Source: an uncultured Vogesella sp. (GTDB lineage Bacteria > Pseudomonadota > Gammaproteobacteria > Burkholderiales > Chromobacteriaceae). Taken from it: a stretch of 11,080 bases of DNA. The DNA is taken from positions 1-11,080 of the forward strand of contig CAMLGD010000104.1 of the NCBI GenBank assembly GCA_946479405.1. Direction: 5' to 3'. Positions 1 through 5,944 of this stretch are shown in pieces. Under the pieces are notes generated by a model that saw only the letters and a program-made list of their open reading frames with translations, was not told the DNA's origin and did not search any database. A program made the position numbers and the translations under genes. Every line of letters begins with the position of its first letter. Within the stretch, counting starts at the first letter, position 1.

Positions 1-342
1 ATCACCCACCTGCCCACCGGCATCGTGGCCGAGTGCCAGGACGGCCGCTCGCAGCATGCCAACAAGGCCAGCGCCATGCGCGTGCTGGCGGCGCGCATCT
101 ACGATATCCAGCTGCGCGCGCAGCAGCAGAAGGAGGCGGCCGAGCGCAAGAGCCTGATCGGCTCCGGCGACCGCTCCGAGCGCATCCGCACCTATAACTA
201 CCCGCAGGGCCGCGTCACCGACCACCGCATCAACCTGACGCTGTACAAGCTGGACTACGTGATGGACGGCGACATGGTGGAGCTGACCGACGCGCTGCTG
301 GCCGAGCGCCAGGCCGAACTGCTGGCGCAGCTGGCGGAGTAA
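1..342 (+). CDS. prfA: Peptide chain release factor 1, C-terminal part (5' end outside window)
   Basis: RF1 recognises UAA and UAG stop codons in the ribosomal A site and triggers release of the finished protein. The reading frame is open from base 1 and ends at TAA 340-342, giving 113 codons. The segment reads [18 protein letters not shown] at its start and has the family-typical [18 protein letters not shown] and [14 protein letters not shown] blocks near the end. From the family, this is the region just after the catalytic GGQ loop, which must lie a few codons upstream of the window. RF1 rather than RF2 is favoured by the close match of these blocks to RF1 sequences; the stop-recognition motif (PxT) is not visible here. 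In many bacteria prmC (the RF methyltransferase) follows prfA. Here a palindrome and a terminator follow instead, so prfA ends its transcript. Confidence 0.96.
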   Translation: MTHLPTGIVAECQDGRSQHANKASAMRVLAARIYDIQLRAQQQKEAAERKSLIGSGDRSERIRTYNYPQGRVTDHRINLTLYKLDYVMDGDMVELTDALLAERQAELLAQLAE

Positions 343-350
343 GCCGGGCA

Positions 351-370
351 TGCGGCCAACGTTGGCCGCA
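351..370. repeat. Perfect 20-bp palindrome directly after prfA
   Basis: TGCGGCCAAC (351-360) is followed immediately by its exact reverse complement GTTGGCCGCA (361-370). It begins 8 bases after the prfA stop codon and ends 13 bases before the stem of the terminator at 384. In RNA it would fold as a hairpin with a small ACGT loop, but no T-run follows, so alone it is not an intrinsic terminator. It could stabilise the prfA mRNA 3' end or be a protein-binding dyad. The single arm GTTGGCCGCA recurs inside genes here (for example at 9576-9585), so the arm alone is uninformative. Confidence 0.6.
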
Positions 371-383
371 AGATGTTAACGCG

Positions 384-419
384 ACAAGGGCAAGCCGTAT
401 GGCTTGCCCTTGTGCTTTT
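384..419 (+). terminator. Intrinsic terminator of prfA
   Basis: A perfect 13-bp stem pairs ACAAGGGCAAGCC (384-396) with GGCTTGCCCTTGT (401-413) around a GTAT loop. GC and then TTTT (416-419) follow. The T-run is short but the stem is strong. The site lies 41 bases after the prfA stop codon. Confidence 0.85.
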
Positions 420-602
420 GGCAACGCCCTAGCGTGAAGTGGAAGGGCGTTGTGGTGTAAACAGCAAGGCTGCCGCCTGAGTGACCCCGCAGGAGCGGCC
501 CGGCTTTGCCGGGTCCGGCAGGGCTTGAAAACGTCACCCGGTTGGCAGCCTGGCAAGTCATGCGGCTTGTCCTTGCTGCTTCCTGCCGCCGATATGGCAG
601 CG
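420..602. other. Intergenic stretch between the prfA terminator and the small minus-strand gene
   Basis: No convincing gene was seen here. It contains a short GC hairpin at 497-515 (CCCGGC, TTT loop, GCCGGG, plus two outer pairs including a G-U) and a weaker 5-bp inverted repeat at 583-600 (CTGCC/GGCAG). The latter sits just after the stop of the minus-strand gene ending at 603. Neither is followed by a clear T-run in either direction. An open frame crosses this stretch into the antisense of the 603-908 gene, but it has no recognisable protein character. Confidence 0.4.
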
Positions 603-908
603 CTAGCCCCAGCGTTTGCCCAGCTCATCCAGCCCGGCCTCCTGCAGATCGATCGGGCTCATCACGATGCGGAACTTGCAGTCGGCATTGAAGTTGAGGA
701 AGAACGGCTCGGCGATGGCGGGTACCGCAGCCTGGCTGGCAACCTCCACCACGAAGATGCCGCAGCGGTGTCCGTCCTGCTCGGTGAAATAGGCCGCTTC
801 CGGGCGGATGCTGTCCATGATGCGGTCGATGACGGCAGCAGCCTGGCCGCTGCGCACCAGAGTGTTGAACGGTTCGTGGGGGAAGTCCACGGTGAGTAGC
901 ATTTTCAT
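603..908 (-). CDS. Small conserved-looking hypothetical protein, 101 aa, probable ferredoxin-like fold
   Basis: The function is not recognised. The protein starts MKMLLTVDFPHEPFNTLV and ends in LDELGKRWG. It has the look of a small soluble alpha/beta protein: an N-terminal beta strand (residues 2-8), a helix (about 15-33), a strand with YFTEQDGHRCGIFVVEV (about 40-56), a helix with a proline-rich turn (61-69), and a final strand FRIVMSP (79-85). This beta-alpha-beta-beta-alpha-beta order suggests a dimeric ferredoxin-like barrel; that is inference. There is no signal peptide or membrane segment. The start at 908 is supported by AAGGAG at 918-923, nine bases upstream; an ATG two codons later (902) is the alternative. 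The gene diverges from the DUF2892 gene across a 226-bp gap. Confidence is high that it is coding and low on function. Confidence 0.82.
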   Translation of the reverse strand: MKMLLTVDFPHEPFNTLVRSGQAAAVIDRIMDSIRPEAAYFTEQDGHRCGIFVVEVASQAAVPAIAEPFFLNFNADCKFRIVMSPIDLQEAGLDELGKRWG

Positions 909-1073
909 GGCGCCATGCTCCTTGCTGGGCGGCGCAGGCGGATTGTCTGGCCGTGCTTGAGAGATAGGCCATGTAAGACTTGGCGGCGGGGTAATTGCGG
1001 GATGGTTGGCATGTCGTGCGGGTGATGCCGGGCGGCGATGTTTGCGCTGGGACAACTGTGCACGGTGGCGGCG

Positions 1074-1102
1074 TTGCCTTACACTTTATTTGTGCATATA
1101 TT
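1074..1102 (+). promoter_or_regulatory. Sigma-70-type promoter for the DUF2892 gene
   Basis: A TTGCCT -35 box (1074-1079) and a TATATT -10 box (1097-1102) are separated by exactly 17 bases. The transcript would start near 1109, about 26 bases before the ATG at 1135, leaving room for the GGAGGT ribosome-binding site at 1123-1128. The box is AT-rich compared with its surroundings, as expected for a real promoter in GC-rich DNA. Confidence 0.65.
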
Positions 1103-1134
1103 GATACCATTCGCATGCAAACGGAGGTGGCACC

Positions 1135-1335
1135 ATGTTCCCGCGCAATATTGGCAATACCGAGCGCGTCATCCGCATCGTGGCCGGGCTGGCCATCACA
1201 TCCTTGGCCTTTGTCGGGCCGCACAGCCCGTGGGCGTTTCTGGGGCTGGTGCCGCTGGCCACCGGGCTGCTGGGCTGGTGTCCGCCGTATGCGATCTTCG
1301 GCATCAATACCTGCAGGGCGGCACGCAAGCCGTAG
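1135..1335 (+). CDS. DUF2892 (YgaP-type) small inner-membrane protein, 66 aa
   Basis: This is a small hydrophobic protein of the DUF2892 family, which also forms the membrane tail of the E. coli rhodanese YgaP. The N-terminus MFPRNIGNTERVIRIVAG carries the family's N-x-G-x-x-[ED]-R-x-x-R-x-x-x-G signature. Two hydrophobic segments follow (about residues 14-27 and 33-48), then GWCPPYAIFGINTC with Cys49 and Cys60. The two cysteines and the GWCP-Y-x-x-x-G-x-x-T pattern are family hallmarks. The physiological role of stand-alone members is not established; links to sulphur or redox metabolism come from fusion to rhodanese domains. The start is fixed by GGAGGT at 1123-1128, six bases before the ATG. 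It has its own promoter and a terminator 16-45 bases after the stop, so it is probably a single-gene transcript. Confidence 0.9.
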   Translation: MFPRNIGNTERVIRIVAGLAITSLAFVGPHSPWAFLGLVPLATGLLGWCPPYAIFGINTCRAARKP

Positions 1336-1350
1336 GGCAGGCGACGGGCA

Positions 1351-1380
1351 ATAAAAAACGCGAGGCAGCTGCCTCGCGTT
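1351..1380 (-). terminator. Terminator between the converging DUF2892 gene and rlpA
   Basis: A perfect 24-bp palindrome, AACGCGAGGCAG (1357-1368) with CTGCCTCGCGTT (1369-1380), lies between the stop of the DUF2892 gene (1335) and the stop of rlpA (1406). On the minus strand it is followed by TTTTTTAT (1358-1351), a classical intrinsic terminator for the comF-trmL-rlpA run. On the plus strand it is followed by GTTGTTT, a weaker U-tract, so it probably serves both directions. Confidence 0.88.
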
Positions 1381-1405
1381 GTTGTTTACCGTGTCGCTAG
1401 CCGGC

Positions 1406-2263
1406 CTAGCGGGTGATGACGGGTGAGACGTTGAGCGCCACTGCGGCTTGCAGGGCTTCGTGGTCATCGCCGAACGGGCCCATGCGGACGCGATACAGGC
1501 CATCCTGATTCACGATACCGAGTTTTTCGTCATGCACGTTGGCCGGATCGGCCAGCAGCGTTTTCAGCTCGGCCTCGGCGGCGGCCAGGCGGCTGAAAGA
1601 AGCCAGTTGCAGGTAGAAGTTGTCGGCGCTGGCCATTTTCTGCTGCGCCTGCGGTTTGGTGGCGATGCGCTCGCTACCTTCCACCGGGAACACGCGCTCC
1701 ACCACCACCTTGCCAAAACCGCTGTTGACGATGCCCAGCTTGTGCGCGGCGGCATAGCTCAGGTCCATCAGGCGGCTCTTGTGGAACGGGCCACGGTCGT
1801 TGATGCGCACGATCACCGACTCACCGTTCTTCAGGTTGGTCACCCGGGCGTAGCTCGGGATCGGCAGCGTCGGGTGTGCGGCGGTCATCGCGAACATGTC
1901 GTAGCGTTCGCCGGAACTGGTCTTGCGGCCATGAAACTGCTTGCCGTACCAGGAAGCCTTGCCGGACTGGCGATAGGGCTTTTCCGAGGCATCCGGGCGG
2001 AAGCTCATGCCCAGTGCGGAGTACGGTTTGTTCGCCGAGGCGATCAGCGGCTCATTCTGCGGGATGGCATCCGGTATCAAGTCCAAGTTGACCGGGGTTT
2101 GCAGGGCCGGGCCGTCTTTCTGGAAGTAGGCTCCCGTGTTGACGGCGGATTTTTTGTAACTGACCTTGGCGGTCTGCGTGGCAGTCGCCGGTCTGACGGT
2201 GGTACAAGCCACCAGCAAAGCACTGATGAACACTAGCCACAGCCATCGGTAAAAAGGTTTCAT
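1406..2263 (-). CDS. rlpA: Septal-ring lytic transglycosylase RlpA, lipoprotein, 285 aa
   Basis: RlpA is an outer-membrane lipoprotein that binds glycan strands stripped of stem peptides at the division septum; in Pseudomonas aeruginosa it cleaves them and helps separate daughter cells. The N-terminus MKPFYRWLWLVFISALLVAC is a lipoprotein signal with lipobox LVAC (Cys20). The double-psi beta-barrel domain spans about residues 98-192, from GKASWYGKQFHGRKTSSGE through VRINDRGPF to MDLSYAAAHKLGI. Glu119, Asp122 and His130 occupy the spacing of the catalytic-site residues known in the P. aeruginosa enzyme, so activity is likely. The C-terminus (about 213-284, NFYLQLASFSRLAAAEAEL ... YRVRMGPF) is a SPOR domain that targets denuded glycan. 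Start 2263 is chosen because it gives a complete lipoprotein signal and has AGGAG (2269-2273) five bases upstream. The gene lies 43 bases after trmL and is probably co-transcribed. Confidence 0.95.
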   Translation of the reverse strand: MKPFYRWLWLVFISALLVACTTVRPATATQTAKVSYKKSAVNTGAYFQKDGPALQTPVNLDLIPDAIPQNEPLIASANKPYSALGMSFRPDASEKPYRQSGKASWYGKQFHGRKTSSGERYDMFAMTAAHPTLPIPSYARVTNLKNGESVIVRINDRGPFHKSRLMDLSYAAAHKLGIVNSGFGKVVVERVFPVEGSERIATKPQAQQKMASADNFYLQLASFSRLAAAEAELKTLLADPANVHDEKLGIVNQDGLYRVRMGPFGDDHEALQAAVALNVSPVITR

Positions 2264-2306
2264 CACCTCTCCTATGCTGTTGTGCCAACGGTGAGTTGCG
2301 TGCGCG

Positions 2307-2771
2307 CTAGTTTCCTCCGGCAAAATCATGCTGGCGCCAGGCTTCGAACACGAGCACGGCGACGGCGTTGGAGAGATTCAGGCTACGCGATTCGGGCCGC
2401 ATCGGCAGTCGCACCCGCCGCGTAGACGGGAGCGTGTCGAGAATCTCGGCGGGCAGGCCGCGGGATTCGGGACCGAACAAAAGTACATCGCCGGGTTGGA
2501 AGGCGATGCGGTCATGCCGGGTGGCACCCTTGGTGGTGGCCGCAAAGATGCGGCGCTCGCCAAGGTGAGCCAGACAGGCTTCCCAGTTCTCGTGAATCAC
2601 CATGCGGGCGTACTCGTGATAGTCGAGTCCGGCGCGTTTCAGTTTGGCGTCTTCGAGCGGAAAACCCAGTGGCTTGACCAGGTGCAATTCACAGCCGGTG
2701 TTGGCACAGAGTCGAATAATATTGCCCGTATTGGGCGGTATTTCCGGCTGGTAGAGAACAACGGTAAACAT
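2307..2771 (-). CDS. trmL: tRNA (cytidine(34)-2'-O)-methyltransferase TrmL, 154 aa
   Basis: TrmL (YibK) is a small SPOUT-class enzyme that uses S-adenosylmethionine to methylate the ribose of the wobble nucleotide of certain leucine tRNAs. All three knot motifs are visible: the N-terminal [13 protein letters not shown] (residues 14-26), [11 protein letters not shown] (97-107), and the C-terminal [24 protein letters not shown] (from residue 122), which forms the trefoil knot. The length matches the minimal single-domain family. The start at 2771 gives the expected [15 protein letters not shown]-terminus, but the upstream sequence GCCCCGCAACG has no good ribosome-binding site, so translation may be weak or depend on comF. 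The stop of comF is 38 bases upstream and rlpA starts 43 bases downstream, suggesting one transcript. Confidence 0.95.
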   Translation of the reverse strand: MFTVVLYQPEIPPNTGNIIRLCANTGCELHLVKPLGFPLEDAKLKRAGLDYHEYARMVIHENWEACLAHLGERRIFAATTKGATRHDRIAFQPGDVLLFGPESRGLPAEILDTLPSTRRVRLPMRPESRSLNLSNAVAVLVFEAWRQHDFAGGN

Positions 2772-2786
2772 CGTTGCGGGGCGAAT

Positions 2787-2813
2787 ATTCTAGTAAATCA
2801 ACAGGTTGGTCAA
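2787..2813 (-). promoter_or_regulatory. Possible internal promoter for trmL-rlpA
   Basis: Reading the minus strand, TTGACC (2813-2808) overlaps the comF stop codon and TAGAAT (2792-2787) lies 15 bases further on. Both boxes match the sigma-70 consensus at five of six positions, but the 15-base spacer is shorter than the usual 16-18. The short comF-trmL gap is unusually AT-rich here. It could let trmL-rlpA be transcribed independently of comF. Confidence 0.35.
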
Positions 2814-3529
2814 GTGTGACGAAAATGCGCCTTGGCCAGCACCCACGCTTCTACCCGTTTTGCCCCTGCTTTTTGCAGGGTTTTGGACAGGGCGTGCAAG
2901 GTGGCGCCGGTGCTTGCCACGTCATCGACGATGACAAGGAAAAGGCCGTCACAGCGGTGTTTTACGCCGAAGGCATCGCGCAGGTTGGCCAGCCGTTCGG
3001 CACGGTTCAGACCTGCTTGCGGCACGGTGTTGCGTTTGCGCCAACACAGCTCGCGAGCCAAGGGTGCGCGCATTGTAACAGCCAGGCTGGCTGCCAGCGC
3101 ATCCGGCAGGTTAAAGCCACGTGCGGCCAACCTGGCAGCCGCCAGCGGCACCGGTACGATCAGATCCGGGGTGGGTAGTGCGGGATGGCGTTGCAGCAAG
3201 GTGGGCATCAGGCTGGCCAGTGTGCCCTGCAGCACCGCTTGCGGGCCGTATTTGCAGCGGCCGATCAGGCCATCCAGCGGGTAGTCGTAATCGTAGGCGG
3301 CCAGCAAGCGTTCGAATGCCGGTTGCAGGCGCTGACAGTCGCCGCAGGGGGCGTGGCCACTGTGCACCAGCGCATGGCATTGCGGGCAACGGGCGGCGTT
3401 TTGATAAGGCAGGCTATGCTGGCAGTGCGGACACAGGCCGTTGCGGGCGGGACGGTGGCCGCACAACTGACAGTGCTGTTCAAATAATGAGCAGTTGTCA
3501 AGAAGGCGGCGAAGTGGGTTTGACAGCAT
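2810..3529 (-). CDS. comF: ComF family protein (zinc-finger phosphoribosyltransferase fold), 239 aa
   Basis: ComF-type proteins are cytoplasmic; in naturally competent bacteria they help process incoming single-stranded DNA. E. coli GntX/YhgH is the same family. The N-terminus has four Cys-x-x-Cys pairs: C20/C23 (CQLC), C33/C36 (CPHC), C48/C51 (CPQC) and C62/C65 (CGDC), enough for two zinc sites. The second half is a type I phosphoribosyltransferase fold with IVPVPL (124-129), ARGFN (136-140) and the PRPP-loop-like VIVDDVASTGAT (199-210), so the nucleotide-binding loop is intact. The start at 3529 has a G-rich GGGGG about eight bases upstream. The gene is divergent from bioB with only 43 bases between the two start codons. 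comF-like genes beside biotin genes are also known in other proteobacteria (gntX next to bioH in E. coli). Whether this one acts in transformation cannot be told from sequence. Confidence 0.93.
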   Translation of the reverse strand: MLSNPLRRLLDNCSLFEQHCQLCGHRPARNGLCPHCQHSLPYQNAARCPQCHALVHSGHAPCGDCQRLQPAFERLLAAYDYDYPLDGLIGRCKYGPQAVLQGTLASLMPTLLQRHPALPTPDLIVPVPLAAARLAARGFNLPDALAASLAVTMRAPLARELCWRKRNTVPQAGLNRAERLANLRDAFGVKHRCDGLFLVIVDDVASTGATLHALSKTLQKAGAKRVEAWVLAKAHFRHT

Positions 3530-3549
3530 GTGGCAGCCCCCGGCAAGAT
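3520..3549 (+). promoter_or_regulatory. Candidate bioB promoter overlapping the start of comF
   Basis: A perfect TTGACA -35 box (3520-3525) overlaps the first codons of comF. Eighteen bases later is CAAGAT (3544-3549), matching only three of six consensus -10 positions. A second -10-like box, TCTAAT (3565-3570), lies immediately before the bioB ATG but has no matching -35. No inverted repeat like the E. coli BirA operator was seen in the 43-bp gap. The promoter is uncertain. Confidence 0.3.
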
Positions 3550-3572
3550 CAGCCTAGTTTTTACTCTAATTT

Positions 3573-4571
3573 ATGACGGTAGCACAGATGACCCAGGCCT
3601 CCATCGCTTTCCAGCGCCCGCCCAAATTGCACCCGGAACAAGCTCTGTGGAGCCAGCAGGAAGTAGAAGTGCTGTACGACCTGCCGTTCATGGAGCTGGT
3701 ATTCCGCGCCGCCGAGGTGCATCGCCAGCATTTCGACCCCAGCCGGGTACAGCTGTCCACCCTGGTATCGATCAAGACCGGCGGCTGTCCGGAAGACTGC
3801 GGCTATTGCCCGCAGTCCGCGCATCACGATACGCCGGTGGAAAACCAGCCGATGATGACGGTGGACGAAGTGGTGGAAGCGGCGCGCCACGCCAAGGCCA
3901 ACGGTGCCGGCCGCTTCTGCATGGGCGCCGCCTGGCGCGGTCCGAAAGATGCCGACCTGGAAAAGACGCTGGACATGGTGCAGCAGGTGAAGGCGCTGGG
4001 GCTGCAGACCTGTGCCACCTTTGGTCTGCTGAAGGACGGTCAGGCCGAGAAGCTGAAGGATGCCGGCCTCGACTACTACAACCACAATCTGGATACCGCG
4101 CCGGACAAGTACGCCGACATCATCCAGACCCGTGACTACGAAGACCGCCTGGCCACGCTGGGCAAGGTGCGTGGCGCCGGGCTGTCGGTGTGCTGTGGCG
4201 GTATTGTCGGCCTGAACGAGACCCGCGAGCAGCGTGCCGGGCTGATCCTGCAGCTGGCCAACCTCGACCCGCAGCCGGAGTCGGTGCCGGTGAACAACCT
4301 GGTGAAGGTGACCGGTACGCCGCTGGACGGTGCCGAGTCGCTGGACTGGACCGAGTTCGTGCGTACCATCGCCGTGGCGCGTCTGACGCTGCCGAAGAGC
4401 TATATCCGCCTCTCCGCTGGCCGTCGCGAGATGCCGGAAGCGATGCAGGCGCTGTGCTTCCTCGCTGGTGCCAACTCCATCTTCTACGGCGACAAGCTGC
4501 TGACCACTGGCAACCCGGATGTCGACGCCGACCGTGCGCTGATGGACAAGCTGGGCCTGCAGCCGCTGTAA
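3573..4571 (+). CDS. bioB: Biotin synthase BioB, 332 aa
   Basis: BioB is a radical-SAM enzyme that inserts sulphur into dethiobiotin, the last step of biotin synthesis. The [4Fe-4S] motif CxxxCxxC is present as Cys72, Cys76 and Cys79 in [12 protein letters not shown]. The [2Fe-2S] sulphur-donor cluster ligands are also present by alignment to E. coli BioB: Cys116 ([10 protein letters not shown]), Cys147 (LQTCATFG), Cys207 (VCCGGIVG) and Arg279 (YIRLSAGR). The length is slightly below the E. coli protein. ATG 3573 is the first in-frame start, but no Shine-Dalgarno sequence precedes it (ACTCTAATTT). An ATG at codon 6 (3588) is the alternative. The gene is followed by hairpins and a terminator, so it is probably transcribed apart from bioF. 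Confidence 0.98.
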   Translation: MTVAQMTQASIAFQRPPKLHPEQALWSQQEVEVLYDLPFMELVFRAAEVHRQHFDPSRVQLSTLVSIKTGGCPEDCGYCPQSAHHDTPVENQPMMTVDEVVEAARHAKANGAGRFCMGAAWRGPKDADLEKTLDMVQQVKALGLQTCATFGLLKDGQAEKLKDAGLDYYNHNLDTAPDKYADIIQTRDYEDRLATLGKVRGAGLSVCCGGIVGLNETREQRAGLILQLANLDPQPESVPVNNLVKVTGTPLDGAESLDWTEFVRTIAVARLTLPKSYIRLSAGRREMPEAMQALCFLAGANSIFYGDKLLTTGNPDVDADRALMDKLGLQPL

Positions 4572-4584
4572 CACGACGGCGACA

Positions 4585-4618
4585 GGCGGCCAAACCGCCA
4601 CAGGCGCTACACTGCGCC
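4585..4618 (+). other. Two consecutive hairpins in the bioB-bioF gap
   Basis: GGCGG (4585-4589) pairs with CCGCC (4595-4599) around CCAAA. Three bases later GGCGC (4603-4607) pairs with GCGCC (4614-4618) around TACACT. Neither has a T-run. Together with the terminator at 4626-4656 they make three hairpins in about 70 bases. They may protect the bioB mRNA end or take part in attenuation; no known riboswitch class was recognised. Confidence 0.5.
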
Positions 4619-4625
4619 ACCGAAC

Positions 4626-4656
4626 AAGCACCTTGCCGCTGGCGGGTGCTTTTTTT
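4626..4656 (+). terminator. Intrinsic terminator between bioB and bioF
   Basis: AAGCACC (4626-4632) pairs with GGTGCTT (4645-4651). Inside, GCC (4635-4637) pairs with GGC (4641-4643) across a GCT loop, with one U-G wobble and one bulged base between the stems. A run of seven T (4650-4656) follows or overlaps the stem end. It lies 54 bases after the bioB stop and only 28 bases before the bioF ATG. Confidence 0.85.
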
Positions 4657-4684
4657 CCGACTATTGCACTGAAAGGTTGGCCGC

Positions 4685-5836
4685 ATGCGTCCCGACGAAA
4701 TCGATTCCGCCCTCCACGGCCTGGCCGCCGAGCACCGCCTGCGCCGGCGCGCCACGCTGCAGTCGCCGCAGGGGCCGCGGGTGACGATCGACGGTCGCGA
4801 CTACCTGGCCTTTGCCAGTAACGATTACCTGGGGCTGGCCAACCATCCGGTGCTGCGCCAGGCCATGCAGGCTGCTATCGAGGACTGGGGGGTAGGTGGC
4901 GGCTCCTCGGCGCTGGTGGCCGGCCATTTCGGCATCCAGCAGCAGGCCGAGGAGGCGCTGGCCGCCTTTGTCGGCTGCGAGGCGGCATTGTTGTTCGGCT
5001 CCGGTTATGCGGCCAACCTTGGCGTGATCACCAGCCTGGTGGGGCGCGGCGATGCGGTATTTGCCGACCGCCTCAACCATGCGTCACTGAATGATGGCTG
5101 TCTGCTGTCGCGCGCGACTTTCAAGCGCTTTCGCCACAACGACCTGGCGCAGCTGGAGCAACTGCTGCGCGACACGCCGGCGCGCACGCGGCTGATCGCG
5201 GTGGACGCGGTGTACAGCATGGATGGTGACGAGGCGCCGTTGCGCGATTTACTACAACTGGCCGAGCGCTACGACGCCTGGCTGTATCTGGACGACGCGC
5301 ACGGTTTCGGTCTGCTGGGCGACGGCCATGGCGCGCTGCTGGAGTATGCGCTGCACCACCCGCGGGTGGTGTACATGGCGACGCTGGGCAAGGCCGCCGG
5401 AGCGGCCGGGGCGTTCGTGGCCGGCAGCCGGCAGCTGATCGACTGGCTGATCAACAGCGCGCGCACCTATATCTTTACCACCGCCCATCCGCCGGCGCAG
5501 GCGGCGGCAATTTTGCGCAGTCTGCAGCTGATTGACGCCGATAAATGGCGTCGTCATTTAATTGATGAGCATATTTCGGTGCTGCACGCCGGGCTGCGGG
5601 CAACTTCTTTGTCGTTGTGCTCTTCCCGTTCGCCAATTCAACCGATTATTATTGGCAGCAATAAGGAAGTCTTGAAGCTGGCGGAACAGCTGCGTGCGCG
5701 CGGGATCTGGGTGCCGGCGATCAGACCGCCCACTGTGCCGGCAGGCAGCGCACGCTTGCGTGTGTCACTGTCTGCCGGGCATACACGCGACGACGTGGCA
5801 GAGTTGTTAGCCGCATTACTATCGGTAATTAGTTAA
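4685..5836 (+). CDS. bioF: 8-amino-7-oxononanoate (KAPA) synthase BioF, 383 aa
   Basis: BioF is a PLP enzyme that condenses pimeloyl-ACP (or -CoA) with L-alanine to form KAPA, the first ring-building intermediate of biotin. Family landmarks are ASNDYLGL (44-51), GSGYAANLG (105-113), His132 in the DRLNHASLNDG stretch (stacks on the PLP ring in E. coli BioF), DAVYSMDGD (174-182), Asp203 and His206 in YLDDAHGFG, and the PLP-binding Lys236 in ATLGKAAGAAGAF. The length is within one residue of E. coli BioF. AAAGG (4672-4676), eight bases before the ATG, supports the start. A terminator ends just 28 bases upstream, so bioF needs a promoter hidden in that region or depends on read-through. The last third is less GC-rich than the rest (26 G/C of 60 at 5521-5580, against 41 of 60 at 5281-5340), yet the frame is intact. 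Confidence 0.97.
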   Translation: MRPDEIDSALHGLAAEHRLRRRATLQSPQGPRVTIDGRDYLAFASNDYLGLANHPVLRQAMQAAIEDWGVGGGSSALVAGHFGIQQQAEEALAAFVGCEAALLFGSGYAANLGVITSLVGRGDAVFADRLNHASLNDGCLLSRATFKRFRHNDLAQLEQLLRDTPARTRLIAVDAVYSMDGDEAPLRDLLQLAERYDAWLYLDDAHGFGLLGDGHGALLEYALHHPRVVYMATLGKAAGAAGAFVAGSRQLIDWLINSARTYIFTTAHPPAQAAAILRSLQLIDADKWRRHLIDEHISVLHAGLRATSLSLCSSRSPIQPIIIGSNKEVLKLAEQLRARGIWVPAIRPPTVPAGSARLRVSLSAGHTRDDVAELLAALLSVIS

Positions 5837-5905
5837 AACTGCTGCTTCATTTGTTGTAAAAAGATGCCAAGATAAAAACAGCCACTGTGCATGGGGAGAT
5901 GCCTC

Positions 5906-5944
5906 ATGCAAGCGCTCACGAGTGGGTCTACACGAACTGTATGA
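5906..5944 (+). CDS. Possible 12-aa leader peptide coupled to the GGDEF-EAL gene
   Basis: ATG 5906 opens a 12-codon frame, MQALTSGSTRTV, ending at TGA 5942-5944. GGGGAG (5893-5898) lies seven bases before its ATG, the best ribosome-binding site in this gap. Its stop overlaps the ATG at 5941 of the large downstream gene as ATGA, the arrangement of translationally coupled genes. The start at 5941 has no good ribosome-binding site of its own. The frame may therefore be a translated leader that delivers ribosomes to the large gene. The peptide has no run of a single amino acid that would suggest classical attenuation. A chance occurrence is possible at this length. Confidence 0.4.
   Translation: MQALTSGSTRTV

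Noticed and set aside
497..515. Small RNA or tRNA remnant in the 420-602 gap
   Set aside because: A short GC hairpin exists, but there is no cloverleaf, no promoter and no T-run after it.
450..899. 149-codon plus-strand open frame
   Set aside because: It is antisense to the 603-908 gene, which has a good ribosome-binding site and a regular protein pattern. The plus-strand product has no recognisable features.
3561..4631. 356-codon minus-strand open frame across bioB
   Set aside because: It is the shadow of a GC-rich gene. Its product is low-complexity Q/V/H/R-rich sequence, while bioB on the other strand is unmistakable.
5851..5876. TTGTTG and GATAAA as a promoter, or GCCAAGATAA as a flagellar sigma-28 box, before the GGDEF-EAL gene
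   Set aside because: The sigma-70 spacer would be only 14 bases, and the sigma-28 match has two extra bases and no correctly spaced TAAA. The evidence is too weak to list.
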